This document shows, piece by piece, positions 1 to 11,940 of a DNA stretch of 64,000 nucleotides (its first letter is position 1; each line of letters starts with the position of its first letter). Source of the stretch: Amblyornis subalaris (Eukaryota; Chordata; Aves; Passeriformes; Ptilonorhynchidae); assembly GCA_018881555.1 (NCBI GenBank), contig JACAXG010000008.1, forward strand, positions 10,879,316 to 10,943,315. Reading direction: 5' to 3'. The notes beneath the pieces were generated by a model. That model was not told where the DNA came from and did no database searches. It was given only the letters and a program-made list of their open reading frames with translations. A program made the position numbers and the translations under genes.

Positions 1-1374
1 CAGAGGCCACCAAAAGCCTTTGACACTAGACAGGAGTCTGAGCCATCAGAGGCAGAAGACTTGACCCGCAGTGCTGCCGAGACCCCCTGGGATATCTCAG
101 AGATGTGTTTGTCATTCTTTGCGTCACTTAACGACTGAGGTTAGTTGGAACAAGCCAACTCTAGCAGATACGCACAAAATTTCCCTCCTGGCACTAATCA
201 AATGGGAGAGGAGCACAGTAATTCCTCCCGTGTCCTCTCCTCTGGGTCCTGCCCCACTGGTTATATGGCCACTCATACAGGCCCTGTAAGCCTTCCTGGA
301 GGCCACTGTCTGATTCTCATGTCTCAGAAAGAGTCAAAGATCTTAGCGTGCAACTTTTAATTGAGCTGTATCATCTGCCACAAACATGAAATTAATGGTC
401 CTACATCATAATCATAAATTCATACATAACCCCATGCACCAGCAAATAACTCTTTGCAGAGATACTACAGTGGTAAGCTGATTTGCAAGAAGCGCACGCT
501 ACCCAGGAATCCTAATTAACCAAATTAACACCATCACTTCAAATCATGTCCCAGCAGTAGGACATTTCCGATTGGCCTCGGGCTGGAGCAAAGCAGCCAA
601 ATGAAAACCTGACAGCGTTTCTGTGAGTCCAGCAGCCTAACCCTCTACTGGGGGAATATCTGGTGCCCATCCATGCACACAAGGAAGGGAACAAAAGTCT
701 NGTGAGCATTTGTAGGCACTGACCCAAGACAGACCATGGCACAATGACGCTGTGCAACAGGGGAGCAGCTCCCAGCTCCTCGTGCATTTCCCAAATCTGA
801 CCAGCGGCATCAGGAGCACCTTCCTGCCATTCTGGCTTCCTCCGGGGGGTTGTGACACTGCTAAATCCCCTTGGAGAGTGCCAAATGTTGCTTTGGGTGA
901 GTCAAGCGATGGGTCTGGGGTCATGGAGCACAGCTGGCAAAAGGAACGATCTCCACGAACCCCAAACCTCTCTCCGTGAACCCACTTGTTCACACTGGTT
1001 TCCACTTGTCGCTTGCCCAAACTATTCAGCGCTCAACACCATTTTTTTCTCCCCCCTTCTGGGTAGTCAGGTTTTTCTATTTCTGCCAATGGGAAAAACA
1101 AGTTGCTATTTTGAGAGCATGTGGGATTCAAGCCTATGACGGTCTCAGAGCTCCCTGCATGAAAGATGAGATCCACAGCCTGTGTGCCAGAGGGACTGGC
1201 TCGTGTCTCTGCACACATTCAGCCTGGATGCAGGGAGGACCAGTCCCACCAGGGTCCTCACACTGGAGCATGGAATGGCCTCAGCTCCCCAGGCACAGGG
1301 CCAGAGATCCCATCCCTGCTCCGAACTGGTGCCCCAAAAGCTGGGAACTTTGGACCAGGAGGAAAAGGAGGCTC
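1..1374. other. Noncoding stretch before the tRNA gene
   Basis: No gene or repeat is recognised here. Short open frames exist on both strands and overlap one another, but none has a family motif. The sequence is mixed in composition, CpG-poor and holds one unresolved base at 702. Bases just below 1375 form the 3' flank of the tRNA gene on the minus strand and are listed separately. Confidence 0.6.
1363..1366 (-). terminator. RNA polymerase III terminator of tRNA-Leu
   Basis: A run of four A on the plus strand gives TTTT in the transcript, eight bases beyond the discriminator base of the tRNA. Four T is the usual minimal Pol III stop in vertebrates. It is the first such run downstream, so it is the likely end of the primary transcript. 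Confidence 0.75.
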
Positions 1375-1457
1375 TACCAGAAGTGGGGTTCGAACCCACG
1401 CGGGCATGCGCCCATTGGATCTTAAGTCCAACGCCTTCACCACTCGGCCATCCTGGT
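1375..1457 (-). tRNA. tRNA-Leu (anticodon UAA)
   Basis: This is a complete 83-base class II tRNA that decodes UUA leucine codons in cytoplasmic translation. The 7-bp acceptor stem (ACCAGGA with TTCTGGT, one G-U pair) ends in discriminator A73. The anticodon stem TTGGA/TCCAA closes the seven-base loop CTTAAGA, with anticodon TAA at plus-strand 1422-1424. The long variable arm pairs GGGC with GCCC, as expected for leucine tRNAs. The T arm is GTGGG-TTCGAAC-CCCAC. The internal promoter boxes A (in the D arm) and B (GGTTCGAAC) look intact, there is no intron, and CCA is not encoded, as is normal in eukaryotes. A TTTT stop lies just downstream. It is a singleton in this window. All stems pair, so it is probably functional. 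Confidence 0.96.
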
Positions 1458-2004
1458 GGGCTGTGGGCTCTCCCCTGGCCCTCCACCTCCCTGAGAGCTC
1501 ACACCTTGCTGAGACCTCGGAGTCCCAGCCCAGGACCCTCCACAGTCCCAGTGACACCATTCCATCCTCAGTGCTTTCTTTAATGTCCCTGGCAACAGAT
1601 GGAACATCCCACTAGGAGACAGCAGGTCCCATGGGCCATGAAGGGTGGCACAGCCCCTGTGTGCCACTCTAGATCCTTGTGCAAAGACCACATCACTGGT
1701 GGTGATGGGACCCTGGTGCAGGAGGGATATCTCTGGGGTGTCACTCCTGACCCCACTGGGTCGTCTGAGGAAGGGAGCAGCTCTGACAGCCTGACAGCTC
1801 TCAGACAGATACAGCACATGGTAAAAACCCTGGCCTTGCACCCCAGGTCCCACTCCTCACCCTGTCCTGCCTGCATATGGGACTCTGCTAGGGCACTTAC
1901 CTGGGAAACACAGTGGTGCAGGAAGGTCTTTTTTTTCCTTTGGGATGAAGTACAGCTTTTTTTCCATCATCTAGGGAAAAGAAAAAAACCCCAAACACCT
2001 CTTC
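1458..2004. other. Spacer between tRNA-Leu and the tRNA-like module
   Basis: This holds the 5' flank of the tRNA gene. No TATA-like element is obvious directly upstream of the tRNA, which is common for vertebrate tRNA genes. Near 1983 an A-run passes into a C-run (AAAAAAACCCC). Nothing else is recognised. Confidence 0.55.
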
Positions 2005-2082
2005 TGAATCCCATGGGATTCAAACTCACAGCCCCCACGTACCTCTGTGCAGGAGGTCTTTATCCCTTAAGCCNCAGGAGTC
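2005..2082 (-). pseudogene. Degenerate tRNA-like module (tRNA pseudogene or SINE head)
   Basis: Read on the minus strand, these 78 bases fold like a tRNA. The acceptor GACTCCT pairs with GGGATTC at six of seven positions (one mismatch, one G-U). A perfect 5-bp anticodon stem ACCTC/GAGGT closes the seven-base loop CTGCACA (nominal anticodon GCA). A B-box-like TTTGAAT sits in a T arm with one mismatch, and a G-rich variable region follows the anticodon arm. The D arm is poor, and one base (2074) is unresolved. It lies 0.55 kb from the real tRNA-Leu on the same strand but is not a simple duplicate of it. It may be a decayed tRNA gene or the 5' part of a tRNA-derived SINE, and is unlikely to act in translation. 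Confidence 0.5.
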
Positions 2083-2689
2083 TGATAATGTCTGTTTCTG
2101 ATTTCAGCTATCCTCACTCTACCCAGGCCAGCACCTTCACACAGGGATGCTACCACGCAGAGAAACCCTGCCAGGTCCTTCCACCAGAGGATTCTGTCTG
2201 CTGGAGATACACTCGGCCAGGCTGTCCTGGTCCTGTCCTGCTTCAAGACGAGAGCAATTCCCTCCCTACTTCCCATGGGACTGCTCATCACTGCGCCATG
2301 CAGTAGCTGAGCTGTTTGGAGGACTTCTGATTGACTGATGGAAAGGTGAGAGGCAATAAAAAGAGATATTTCCAGGTCTCAAAAGAGAGTGACACAGACC
2401 TCCTCAATCTGGAGGGGTCTACCCTGTACTCCAGGGATAATTCACACGAACTAGGAAGCAAGGCAGAAGGACCCCAGGCATCCCATGGGAGAATGCTGCA
2501 GGTCCTCAGCTCTGTGGAGAACTGGGTCAACTTATTCATATGCTGCCAGGAGGAGAACTCACCTCCTTAGGTGCCAAGAGGGGACAGCTACTTTTCCTTT
2601 TTACCCTTTTCATTACAGCCACTGCAATCTGCCGTGCTGCTCTGTGTGTGCAGAATCACAGCACAGCATCCCTGGATGCCTCCAGCTGC
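2083..2689. other. Noncoding stretch
   Basis: No gene or recognisable repeat. Codon-like openness on the plus strand near 2331-2570 is short and has no motif. Confidence 0.55.
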
Positions 2690-2950
2690 AGCACCCACAT
2701 TAATATCAAATGAAGTCATGCTCACAAAGGGTGTTGTGCTTGCCAGCTCCCGAGGAATCTGCTCCTAATGAGCGACTTCAAAGCATTAATGAGCTTGCAA
2801 AGCTCTCCTCTTCGTTTACAGAGCTGGATCTCACACGCTTGGCATTAAGACAGGGGTCACCCGTCAGCAGAGGAGAATGCGTGTGCATGTCAGCGAATAT
2901 AATATATTTGTCATCCTCTAAGAAGCAAAGATTAATCATGCCCTCCCCAA
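2690..2950. promoter_or_regulatory. Candidate conserved noncoding element with paired TAATGAGC
   Basis: This AT-rich block stands out from its flanks. The octamer TAATGAGC, a homeodomain-type core, occurs at 2766-2773 and again at 2787-2794, exactly 21 bp apart, so both copies face the same side of the helix. ATTAATCAT lies near the right end. This resembles a vertebrate developmental enhancer, but conservation cannot be judged from one sequence. Confidence 0.35.
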
Positions 2951-5900
2951 AAGGAAGTTTTTACGCCACATCTGCTCTTCACAGCATGGAGAGAAGGGAC
3001 CTGCCCGCAAGGATGTCCATGACCCACACTGCTCAGATCCCCAAAGAGCCCAGCTTTGAAGTTAACAACCCACCTTAACCCCTTGGGTCCAGGCTGGGAA
3101 ATGCTACTTGAATTGGCAGCCCGAGGGATGAATAAAATGGTGGAATTTTGTTCCAGAGAAGGTTTAATGTATGCATAGAGGGAGTGGTATGGATGTGTGA
3201 GACAGCAGGTTTGACTGATGCTTCCTGCTCCGTGGCATCCTTCCAGCACAGGCAAGGAAAGGAGATGCTGGCCCAAGGGCTGCACAATGCATCTGCTGCT
3301 CTCTCCCAGGACCACTCTCTCCCAGCCACAAGGCCCTCCAAGCCTCCCTGAGCTCACCATAAATCCCTGGGTTGAAACAGCCTCCAGTGCCTGGCCAACA
3401 GCCCATTTGCTCCCATTAGAGGAGCTGAGCCTATCCATCCTGCTAAGCTGGGAGGTGGCCATGCAGCCAGACTGTGGGAATGAACCAGCAGCCAGCCTGA
3501 GCACAAACCTGCTGCTGGGCACTGGTTGCCCTTCCTCCCAAACCCCTCAGCCTCCTCAGCCTTTCCCTCTTGCTGGCTGGCATTTGTGCTGATGCAGGGA
3601 GGATTGGATGAGGCACAGGACAATGAGATATGGGCTTGTTCTTGCACCACTGCTGCCCAACCTTCAGACAATCTCCACGTACAGCCTACAGAGGCACTGG
3701 CGTGGGGGCAGCTCAGCCTTCCTGGCCTGGCTCAAACTTACCCTGACACATATCCAAGGGGCTCACCAGCACAACCCATCTGTATTTGAAAATTCATCCT
3801 CATCCAGATGCTTCCCAGGGTCTGCCCTGGCTGTGCATCATCCACGAGGTGAATTGGCTTCACCTGCAAACCTGCACAGAGCACTGGCTGGGTCTGGAGT
3901 CAGCCTTGCCTCTGGCAGGGTTGTAGTATCAGCTGAATTGCATGTACTGTCTTGGATGTCTCCTGTGCAATCCCAAGCCAGGCTGGCTGTACCTCGCTTG
4001 CAGTATCCCCATGAAATGTCAGCTTGAAGAGGACATGGCTATAGGGTTTCAGAACACGTGTTCTGCAAGAGAAAGACAATAACATCCCCAAGTCAGAAAG
4101 GTGTCATCCTTTGGTTAAGAAACACACTGGCACTGTTAACTGGAAAGCTGTTTCTCCCCTATTCTCCCTCCAAAAGAGATCTTCTGGCACTTGGTGTCTA
4201 TTCAATAGGTCTGTGTTTAATTCAAGCAGCCACTGGAGGCAACTCCATCCCACATGCTAAGGCTGCAGCTGAAGAGTGGTTGATTGGTAATTAAGAAAAA
4301 GAAAAAAATCCAAAGCCTTAAAGTAAAGAGCAAAGTAGAGTAAAAATGACACTTCAAGGGATTCCAGGCCAAAACTGCTCTGCTTTACTGATGTGGGGGC
4401 AAAAATATTCTCTACATCATGGCTTTAGAAACTGGTTGGAAAAGAGGAAGAGTAGGACAGGGTTCTCTTCTGTGCTCCTCTTATGCCCTTTCCTTGCTAT
4501 AAAAGCAGTTCAGCATGTGGGTTGTGCTCCCTTAGGAGCTCTATGACCTGAAGGTTTGGCAGCCCAACCAGGGTCATCTTAGGTTAAGCATGAGATGACA
4601 GCTTGGCTCCACCTTGTGCCATAGGCTTGAGGGGAACATTCATGCTGCTTGTAGTTGTGTTCATGTAGAAATTAATGAGGAAACTCTTAGGACTTAGTCA
4701 GGTTTTAAATACACTAGTGATGTCCCTCGTGTGACTGTAAACTGTCGCATTTTGGGAGTAGCTGGAGTTCATTGACAAAAAGAAGAGTTCAACAGCATTA
4801 CTACTGAACTAGTCCTCAGTAGGTTTAAGAACAAACAGGCAAGCAAGCACAGAAGATCACTCTTGCTCCCTGACTTTCCTCCCTCTTGAGAGGCAATTCA
4901 GGAAACCAAGCCAGCCTCGCTTTGTATTCAGAGGGTTTTTGTTATGGGATGGCTAGAAAATACATGTTGTATTGCTATGGGTGAAGGCTTATACTCTGCA
5001 GAATTTGACATGATGCCCTGCTGGTTGTTGGCTCAAATCAGCCCCTGTGGATCTACAAACCTTATGGTGCTGTGTAGCTTTAGAGAAAAGAGTTTCCATG
5101 CAGCTTGCAAATATTGGTGTTTGGCCAGAAAACCAAAGACCACTTACTGTGGGCACACAGACTCGATTAAAAGCCAGTGGAGTTGTGCAATTATGGGAGG
5201 TTATTTATCCCAGAGGGAAAATATGTTTTCTTTGTTGAGTAAATTCTTTCAAAAAAACCAACAAAACCCCCATCAAACCAAAAGCAATGCAGCCACCAGA
5301 GCTAAAGTAGTAAGTCATAGATAATAACAGACTTGCCTACTTTCTCCTGCTCGGGAATGGTGTCTCAGATGTTTACAATTTTCCACAAGCTATTGCTAAT
5401 CTAAATTATTCTCGCAGTTATTTCCCACAAACATTTCTTGGACAACAGACGGTTTCTCAAAAATTTAATCTTGAGGGTTCAAAGTATCCAGGGTTTGCAT
5501 CATTGCTTCTGCTTTGATTCTGAGTGGGCTCACAAGGAGATGTCAGGAATGAATGGTGATGGTTCAGCATTTCAAAGTCATCAACTATCCACATTCAATT
5601 ATTCCTACAGATGTTCTGGACAGGATGCACAAGTAGCTCATCAAGACTTCACCTTTGTTCTGTCTGAATTAGATTTTGTGAAAGATACCACCATGGGCAC
5701 GTCCCTCCCTGTCACTGTTCCATGTGTCTTCCAAACAGAGAAAATGAGTCACAGCTTTGCAGAAGAGCAAGCTCAAGAACACATCAAGGATCACAGTGCT
5801 GTGGTACTGATGCCTCAGATGCCGAGTGCCCAAACCATGAAGTCATAAAGGGACCTGATGAAAATGAGATATTCACTGCCTGTTCATCTGTTCTTGCCTA

Positions 5901-6480
5901 ATGCAGTCAGTCAGCTATTCTACAGTCACAGCAGAGAGAGAAACTTGGCCAATCCTGACTTGAGGCACATGACCCCTTCCAGCCCCTCTCTCCATACCTG
6001 AATTTCAGCATGTGTTGGTCACCAGATGTGTGTAAACCAGGCTCTATGAAGGTCATTCCAAAATCACACAATAAAAACTTATGTGTTACTTACTTTTGGC
6101 TGCCTTTTCACGTGACAGAGGAGTTATCTGTGGCAAACAACAACTCGNTGGAAAACTCCATCCCTTATGGGACCATAACTTAGGAAATACTGCAGCTGCT
6201 CTCCTCTGAATCAACCCAGAGGGGAAAATGAGGTGACTGAGTTACACATGGACAAATACCAACAGAAGAGGCTCACATTTGTCAAAAAAGTCTCCTGCAA
6301 TTATTTACATAGCTTGGACGGAAGTGTTGGAATGGATGGGAAAAACCTTTTGCGCTCCACCTGCAGCACCAGCAGTGCCCACTCCTGCTCGTTAGCTCAG
6401 CAGGGAAGTGTGCAGGCGACAGAGATCACATCCCAGATGTCAAGGTGCATCTGCATGAATTCCTAAAATGACATGTGTTC
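2951..6480. other. Noncoding stretch, 2.9-6.5 kb
   Basis: No gene is recognised. The first kilobase is GC-richer and open on both strands, the usual sign of composition and not of coding. A short A/C-rich low-complexity patch lies at 5249-5285. One unresolved base is at 6148. I see no CR1, SINE or RNA gene. Confidence 0.6.
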
Positions 6481-9191
6481 TTTAGCCCAGAGCCTGGCTC
6501 CAGGCTAAGAGCTAAATTTGATGTTCTCTGCGGCTAAAACTTCTTCAAAAACCGTTCCGGGTTAATTAGGGAAGGGAAATTTTGGCTGCAGTCTGTTCAA
6601 GAAGATTGACTTGGGAAATGGTATGAAAGTCGCGGTTTTTGCAAGAGCAAAGAGAAAGAACAGACTCATTTCTAAAAGCGCTGCACCTAAGAACTTCAGA
6701 AAAGTGCAGAACTTCACTNAAATACAATAAAAGGGATTGCCTAAAAGCAGAACATCTCCTTTGGCTCCACGTACCCTCTCCCAGAGGCACCACATCATTC
6801 CATCATTCCTGCTGCTCACAAAACAGCTTCTGCCTCCTTTTAACAGTGTTATTTTTAGGCTTCTCATATTTAATTCTCCCTTTTTCCTTACATAAGGTGC
6901 TTGGAAAGGCTGCAGTGTCAAACAATAATTACATCAGAGAAAATTTAGAATCCCCAGTGTTAAAATGAGCCTGCTCTTNACAAGTGAATGAATGTAGGAA
7001 GTGAGGGGATGCAGTTTTGTCGAGGAGAGCACCCAGCTGGCAGTGTAGCAGCATCTCTCGTGGGCTGGGGGCACCCGCCCTCGGCTGTGGGAAGGTTCAG
7101 CCTGGAACACATCCGTGCCTGCATTAGCATGGGCTGCTGCACAGGCGCCTGTTCAGCCAGTGCTGGCAGTGCCTCTTCCCACAAGCAACCTTGAACCAGG
7201 CTTAAAAGGCAGTTTTGCCATCCACTTACCACCCCTGGGTGGGCTAAAACTCCTGTGCCTATAGCTGTAGCTTCACCTCAGCTAAGGATCGAGCATTCCT
7301 GGGGCCGGGACGCACCACCATGACCCCCATCAGTCCGCTTACAGAATTGGAAGAGGGAAAAGATCTGTCTGCTTCACCCAATCTGTGTTTCTGAGGATAT
7401 GGGTACCTACCTCAGGCAGGATTCCAATACCTTTACAACTTATTCCCCACCATCTGTGCTGAAGTAACTGGACATAAATCTGCTGTGCTAAATTAAATTG
7501 TTTTAAAGTTAGAACTCAAACTGACACAACACTAAATCTTGGACTATGGCCAAGTATTGTCACTGCCAGGGTGTTAAAGGAACTCACTGGTCATAATCTC
7601 CAAGCACCTGGGTTGTGTTTTCCAACAAATAATCAGATTAAGGTGAATTTAATCCTCTACCCATGGAGCCTGTGTGGAAATCACTGATGACTGAGGCTGC
7701 TATGGGTGACCAAAAACTTATGGGAAGACCAGGAAAATATTTTCCTCTCCAAAAGAGAACATCAACTGCCTTACAGTGGACTCCAAGTAGAAATAGTAAA
7801 ATGCTGACAGGTATCAGCTATCTGTCATGCAATGTCTAAAATCAGGTTGTGGTGAAGAGTAGGTGTATAGAGTGAGCTCACACATAGTACATACAAGAAG
7901 TTTTCTAGGGATAACAAGTTTATGGAATATATATATTTTTCCCCATATGGGTTCCCAGCTGGACTTCTTTGCTGCCTTGGAAGAGACCAACTTGCTAAAA
8001 ACATCAATAATGTCAAAATCCAGGATCCTCCCAATTAGATGTGACCTTTGAGGGGAACTGCTGAAGGCTGAGAACTCACCTGCTTCTATGGGCTTACCCC
8101 TGCCTGTAGGGGGGCACCAGGACCATGGGCATTTCTGCTTCCATTTCTTGCCTTTTAGATCACATTCATGCTACCAAGGTGATAGAAAAGAGGCTTATAA
8201 AAGAGAAGGATGGCGATGAAGGAGGGCAAACCTGTGAAGTCCCACAGCTTCAGCTCCAGGGTCAGTCCTCTGTCTGGCATTTGAGACGCTTCATTTTGCT
8301 TTTCCTGATCCACTTCATTCCCATCTGTTGGCTCCTGTCCTTCNCATCTTTTGCTGCTGCCAGTGAGCAGAGGCCTTTGAGAGGCAAGGCCATCTCCAGG
8401 TGGAACTGGCCACCAGGAGAGTGTGAAACATAAGAACCTATCCCAAACCACATGGCTGGTGGCTTCTTGGGAAACTGGAAAAGAAACTTCTAAAGTCAAA
8501 AAGATAGAAAAAAGAATAGTTCTTCAAATGTATGCTAATTTGCTGCAACTAAGATTTTCTTTTTACACTCAGTTTCCAGAAGAGCCACAGTGAAATGAAT
8601 ACTAAGCCCCTCTGAAGTCTTATGGACACCAAGCACTTCTCTTCTATGGCTTCTTTCAGAGCTTCTGATAATAAACAACAGACAGACAAACTCTATCATA
8701 TCTCATTCTTCATTTGCTTCCTTCATTTGGTTGGATANTTTTTTTGTGTTTGGGGTTTTTTTAAAGTAAGATATAGTCTTTCTTCTGGGATTTACAGCCT
8801 GAGTTTGTAACAATTAGGCAAAATAAACCATGTGGAGATTTTTTATGATCTGCTTTAAACATAGAGTTTTGGAAAGTAGACAATAAAATTATTATTATTT
8901 TGCTGAACAGCTGTGCTAAAGCGCAGGGGAAAGAGTGAAAAGACACTACTATTTGTTTATTTGGCTTTCAATTGCTATGACAAAGCAAATAACAGCTTTG
9001 GTCCTGGTCCACAATTGAGTTAATTGGTAACACCTCAAATTGTATGTCCTAAAAAACTCCTAATTAGCAGCTAAGCACAGGATAAACTAGGTAGCATGTG
9101 TTCATTTGTGCTCCAAGAGGACCAGCGAACAAATAACAGTTAACTGAAGATCCAAAAGCATCTGATTTAATGCGTACATAGGCAAGAAGTG
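6481..9191. other. Noncoding stretch, 6.5-9.2 kb
   Basis: AT-rich, single-copy looking. T-runs around 8740-8765 are simple low complexity. Unresolved single bases occur near 6719, 6979, 8344 and 8739. No gene or repeat family is recognised. Confidence 0.6.
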
Positions 9192-9206
9192 GTGTGTGTG
9201 TGTGTG
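9192..9206. repeat. Short (GT)n microsatellite
   Basis: An alternating GT run of 15 bases, too short to be informative except as a possible length polymorphism. Confidence 0.85.
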
Positions 9207-10429
9207 CATGTTCTTTCCTGTCCTGTGTCCATACAGCACCCAGCACCATGGAGCTGGGGTGCCTAATGCATTCTTTAGCCAACTGGGACCCAATCTGAAA
9301 ACTACAGAGAGTATTTTCTGGGAGACTTTTGCTGCCGCTGGCAGTCTCTGGGTCAGGGCCTGCTGGGAAATGTATGCCACTGCCTTACCTGTTTGATTTC
9401 AGAGAGCTCTCGAGGAGATTCCCTCTCTTTGCTCTTCCATTTACCATTCAAGCCCCTCACACTGCAGGAAAGTACTCAGAGCACCCAGGGAAGAAATGGT
9501 CCAGATATGAGCAGTGAAGGCACTGGGAAAGAAAACGCAGATGTGCAAATACCTGTTTTGTGAAAAGGAGGTTTCTGGGGACAGTGCTAGAAATTGTACA
9601 CCTGGGCCAGCAATTCAGACATCCAAAGAGCACACCGTAAAATGTGGGCAGCAGAGTCATGGGGATGAGATGACAGTTTACATCAGAATGAGCAGGCACA
9701 GTCAGAGTCCTTTAGCATATGCCTGCAATACAGGTCCAGTATCAGGGGTCAATCTCTTACCTGTCTGATGGTCCCCAAAAATGAGTTCATGCATCTCAGT
9801 CCATCCTTAGTTTACTAAACTCCTGCAGCACAAGTACATGTCTGGACAGCTGGTGATGCTGGGGAACAACATCATCGCCACCAAAGGGGAAGCTTGGTAA
9901 CTCACGAAGGCAGCAGCNGTGTTTCACTCCTTAGCAGCAGCTGGGACACTTAAGGCTGATGGATAAAAGCAGGAGGCCGTAAGACTGACACTCAGAAACT
10001 CAGAAAGGACTGCTGGGTGCAGAAACAGAAGACAAGACAGTGGCAGAGCATCTTCCTGAAATGCAACAGTCGTCCTCCTGTGGAGATGGATGAGGGAGAA
10101 GTTTTGCAGCAGCTGTCCACGCTGCCTTCTTTCTCCTTTCTTTCCCTAAAGCACTAACATGGACAGGAGGGTCTGGTCACTTCCTCCTGTCTGCCTCCTG
10201 AGGGACAGCCACACAAACATTTTGGCAACCCCAGTCCAGCTACCACGAGTTGGATGTGAGAAGCACGGAGATGGTGACACACTGCCCAGCCTCTCGGTAG
10301 TGACTAAGCCCAACCCAGGGATGGGAACACATTAGTCTTGTACCCAGACTGACGGAGAGAGACAGGACGTGCTCCACCAGGGGGAAAGCTTAGCTAGATG
10401 CAAGTCTCTCCTTCCAGTTGTCTTCCATG
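9207..10429. other. Noncoding stretch, 9.2-10.4 kb
   Basis: Mixed composition with one unresolved base near 9918. No gene, repeat or RNA gene is recognised. Confidence 0.55.
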
Positions 10430-10760
10430 TCAGGTGAAACAGAGCTCGTGCCATAAGGCCAGCAAGTGCTTAACAAAAGCCCTTCTCCTGGCGCTCTCTG
10501 CTCTGCTGTTTGCACGGCTCCATGAGGCAGATTGCTGTCTCTTATTAACTAAATAAACAAGCAGCAAAAGTTGCGCAAAACGGAAACACATACACAGCTT
10601 GTCTGCAAATAGAGACAAACGCCTCCACCGCATGGCTGCACCCAGCTGTCTGGCTGCTACCTGCTTAAACAGCGCTAATTTCGCATTAAGGTCAATGCAA
10701 TCAAAGCCTCTCCTCCCGGCTGGAAAACCTGCCTAATGAAACACTCAAGTTTGTATCGAG
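10430..10760. promoter_or_regulatory. Candidate conserved noncoding element
   Basis: An AT-rich core (TTATTAACTAAATAAACAAG near 10540, with a forkhead-like TAAACA; CGCTAATTTCGCATTAAGG near 10672) lies between GC-richer flanks that retain some CpG. CpG retention plus homeodomain-type TAAT cores in otherwise CpG-poor DNA suggests constraint. This is inference only. Confidence 0.3.
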
Positions 10761-11790
10761 TCCACTTCAACGCGCCACTGGAGCATTCTGAGGAGCTGAG
10801 GCAGGTGTCCTGGGGCGTCTTCCACAGGGTGAGTCTCCAGCCCAGGCTGTGGGAGCGGGGCTGAGCAGGCACAGAGGCAGNGGAGAGAGCAGAGGCTCCT
10901 CTGCCATAACCTGCTGAAACGATGGGGTACTCCAGCTTTCAGCCAGGGTATTCTCCTGCCTCATCCCGTGCTGGAGGGAGTGCAGAGAGCAGAGCGCTGC
11001 CCAGGTCTGTGCTCCTTTCTCCTGACTTCCCCAGACTGGCTCCACTTCTAGCAAATGGTATTTATTCAGCTTATGCATCCCTTCCCTCTACCATTCGCAC
11101 AGCCCTCTTGCTTTCCTTGGAGAATATACATGAACTGACTAAACTGTATAAACGGTCTGAGGGGTTTGACTTTTGAGTTTCATTTTTTGCTCTTCAGTTT
11201 ATTTTAGCTTCTCCTTTCCAAAGANTGGAACTCCTGACCAAGTTTTGATGCAGTCCATGAGGGTGACAAACAGCTAGACTGTGATCATTTGTGTGTAGGA
11301 AGCTATTTGTCCTATCTACATTCTCCATGTTACTCAAGACGAAATTTAAAAAAAACCCACCCTTTGTCTTTCATGCCTTCAAAGTAACTGTTCCGAGGAT
11401 AATTTAAAGTATTGAGACATTGATTCACTAAACATCGTTGGTTTCTTCTATGTGAGCAGGCAAAGTCACCCATTATTGGTGATTTATTAGCTGTAGNTGC
11501 CTCTTTGATCTTCTCCAACGTTGTGCACTCGATATCCTGCTCCCATGAGACAGCAGGGACAGCAGCCCTTTCAAGACTTTCACATTGTGACTCACGATTC
11601 ATGTCTGTGGAATCACCTCCACTTAAGACACTGCATCTTACTGGATTCAGGGGAATCTTCCAGAGCCCTGCAATATATGCAAAACCAGAAGTTACTCTTG
11701 GATTGAGAAATTATGATACCAGCACCTCTAAATTGCTTTTAGCGGCTTTCTGTGCTGCCTCCGGCTCAGAAGTGCTTAGTTTGCTGACAG
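10761..11790. other. Noncoding stretch
   Basis: Nothing recognised. An A-run followed by CCC sits near 11345-11358. Unresolved bases occur near 10881, 11225 and 11497. Confidence 0.55.
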
Positions 11791-11940
11791 AAATCATAGA
11801 CTCGTACACATTGGAGATGGAAAAGCCCTGCTAGCTTCAGCTAGTCCATTTCTCCTACCGGGGAGGGAATATTCCCCGCAATCTGTTTTCCCCACTACTT
11901 TGTCTTGTCTATTTTTAAACATCCCATGTAGCAAAAATAC
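11791..11940 (-). mobile_element. Ancient CR1/L3-type LINE, 3' end fragment
   Basis: The plus strand begins AAATCATAGACTCGTACACA, then reads 'attggagatggaaaa' and 'ctagtccatt', and ends in 'actttgtcttgtctattttt'. This is the antisense of the 3' untranslated end of an old CR1-like LINE; the ATCATAGA tail is its 3' terminus, so the element points left. It is 5'-truncated and quite diverged, as expected of an early amniote insertion. It has no coding capacity. Confidence 0.75.

Noticed and set aside
1599..2306. Plus-strand open frame of about 235 codons
   Set aside because: It runs through the tRNA-like module and an unresolved base, has antisense frames across it, and shows no domain or conserved motif.
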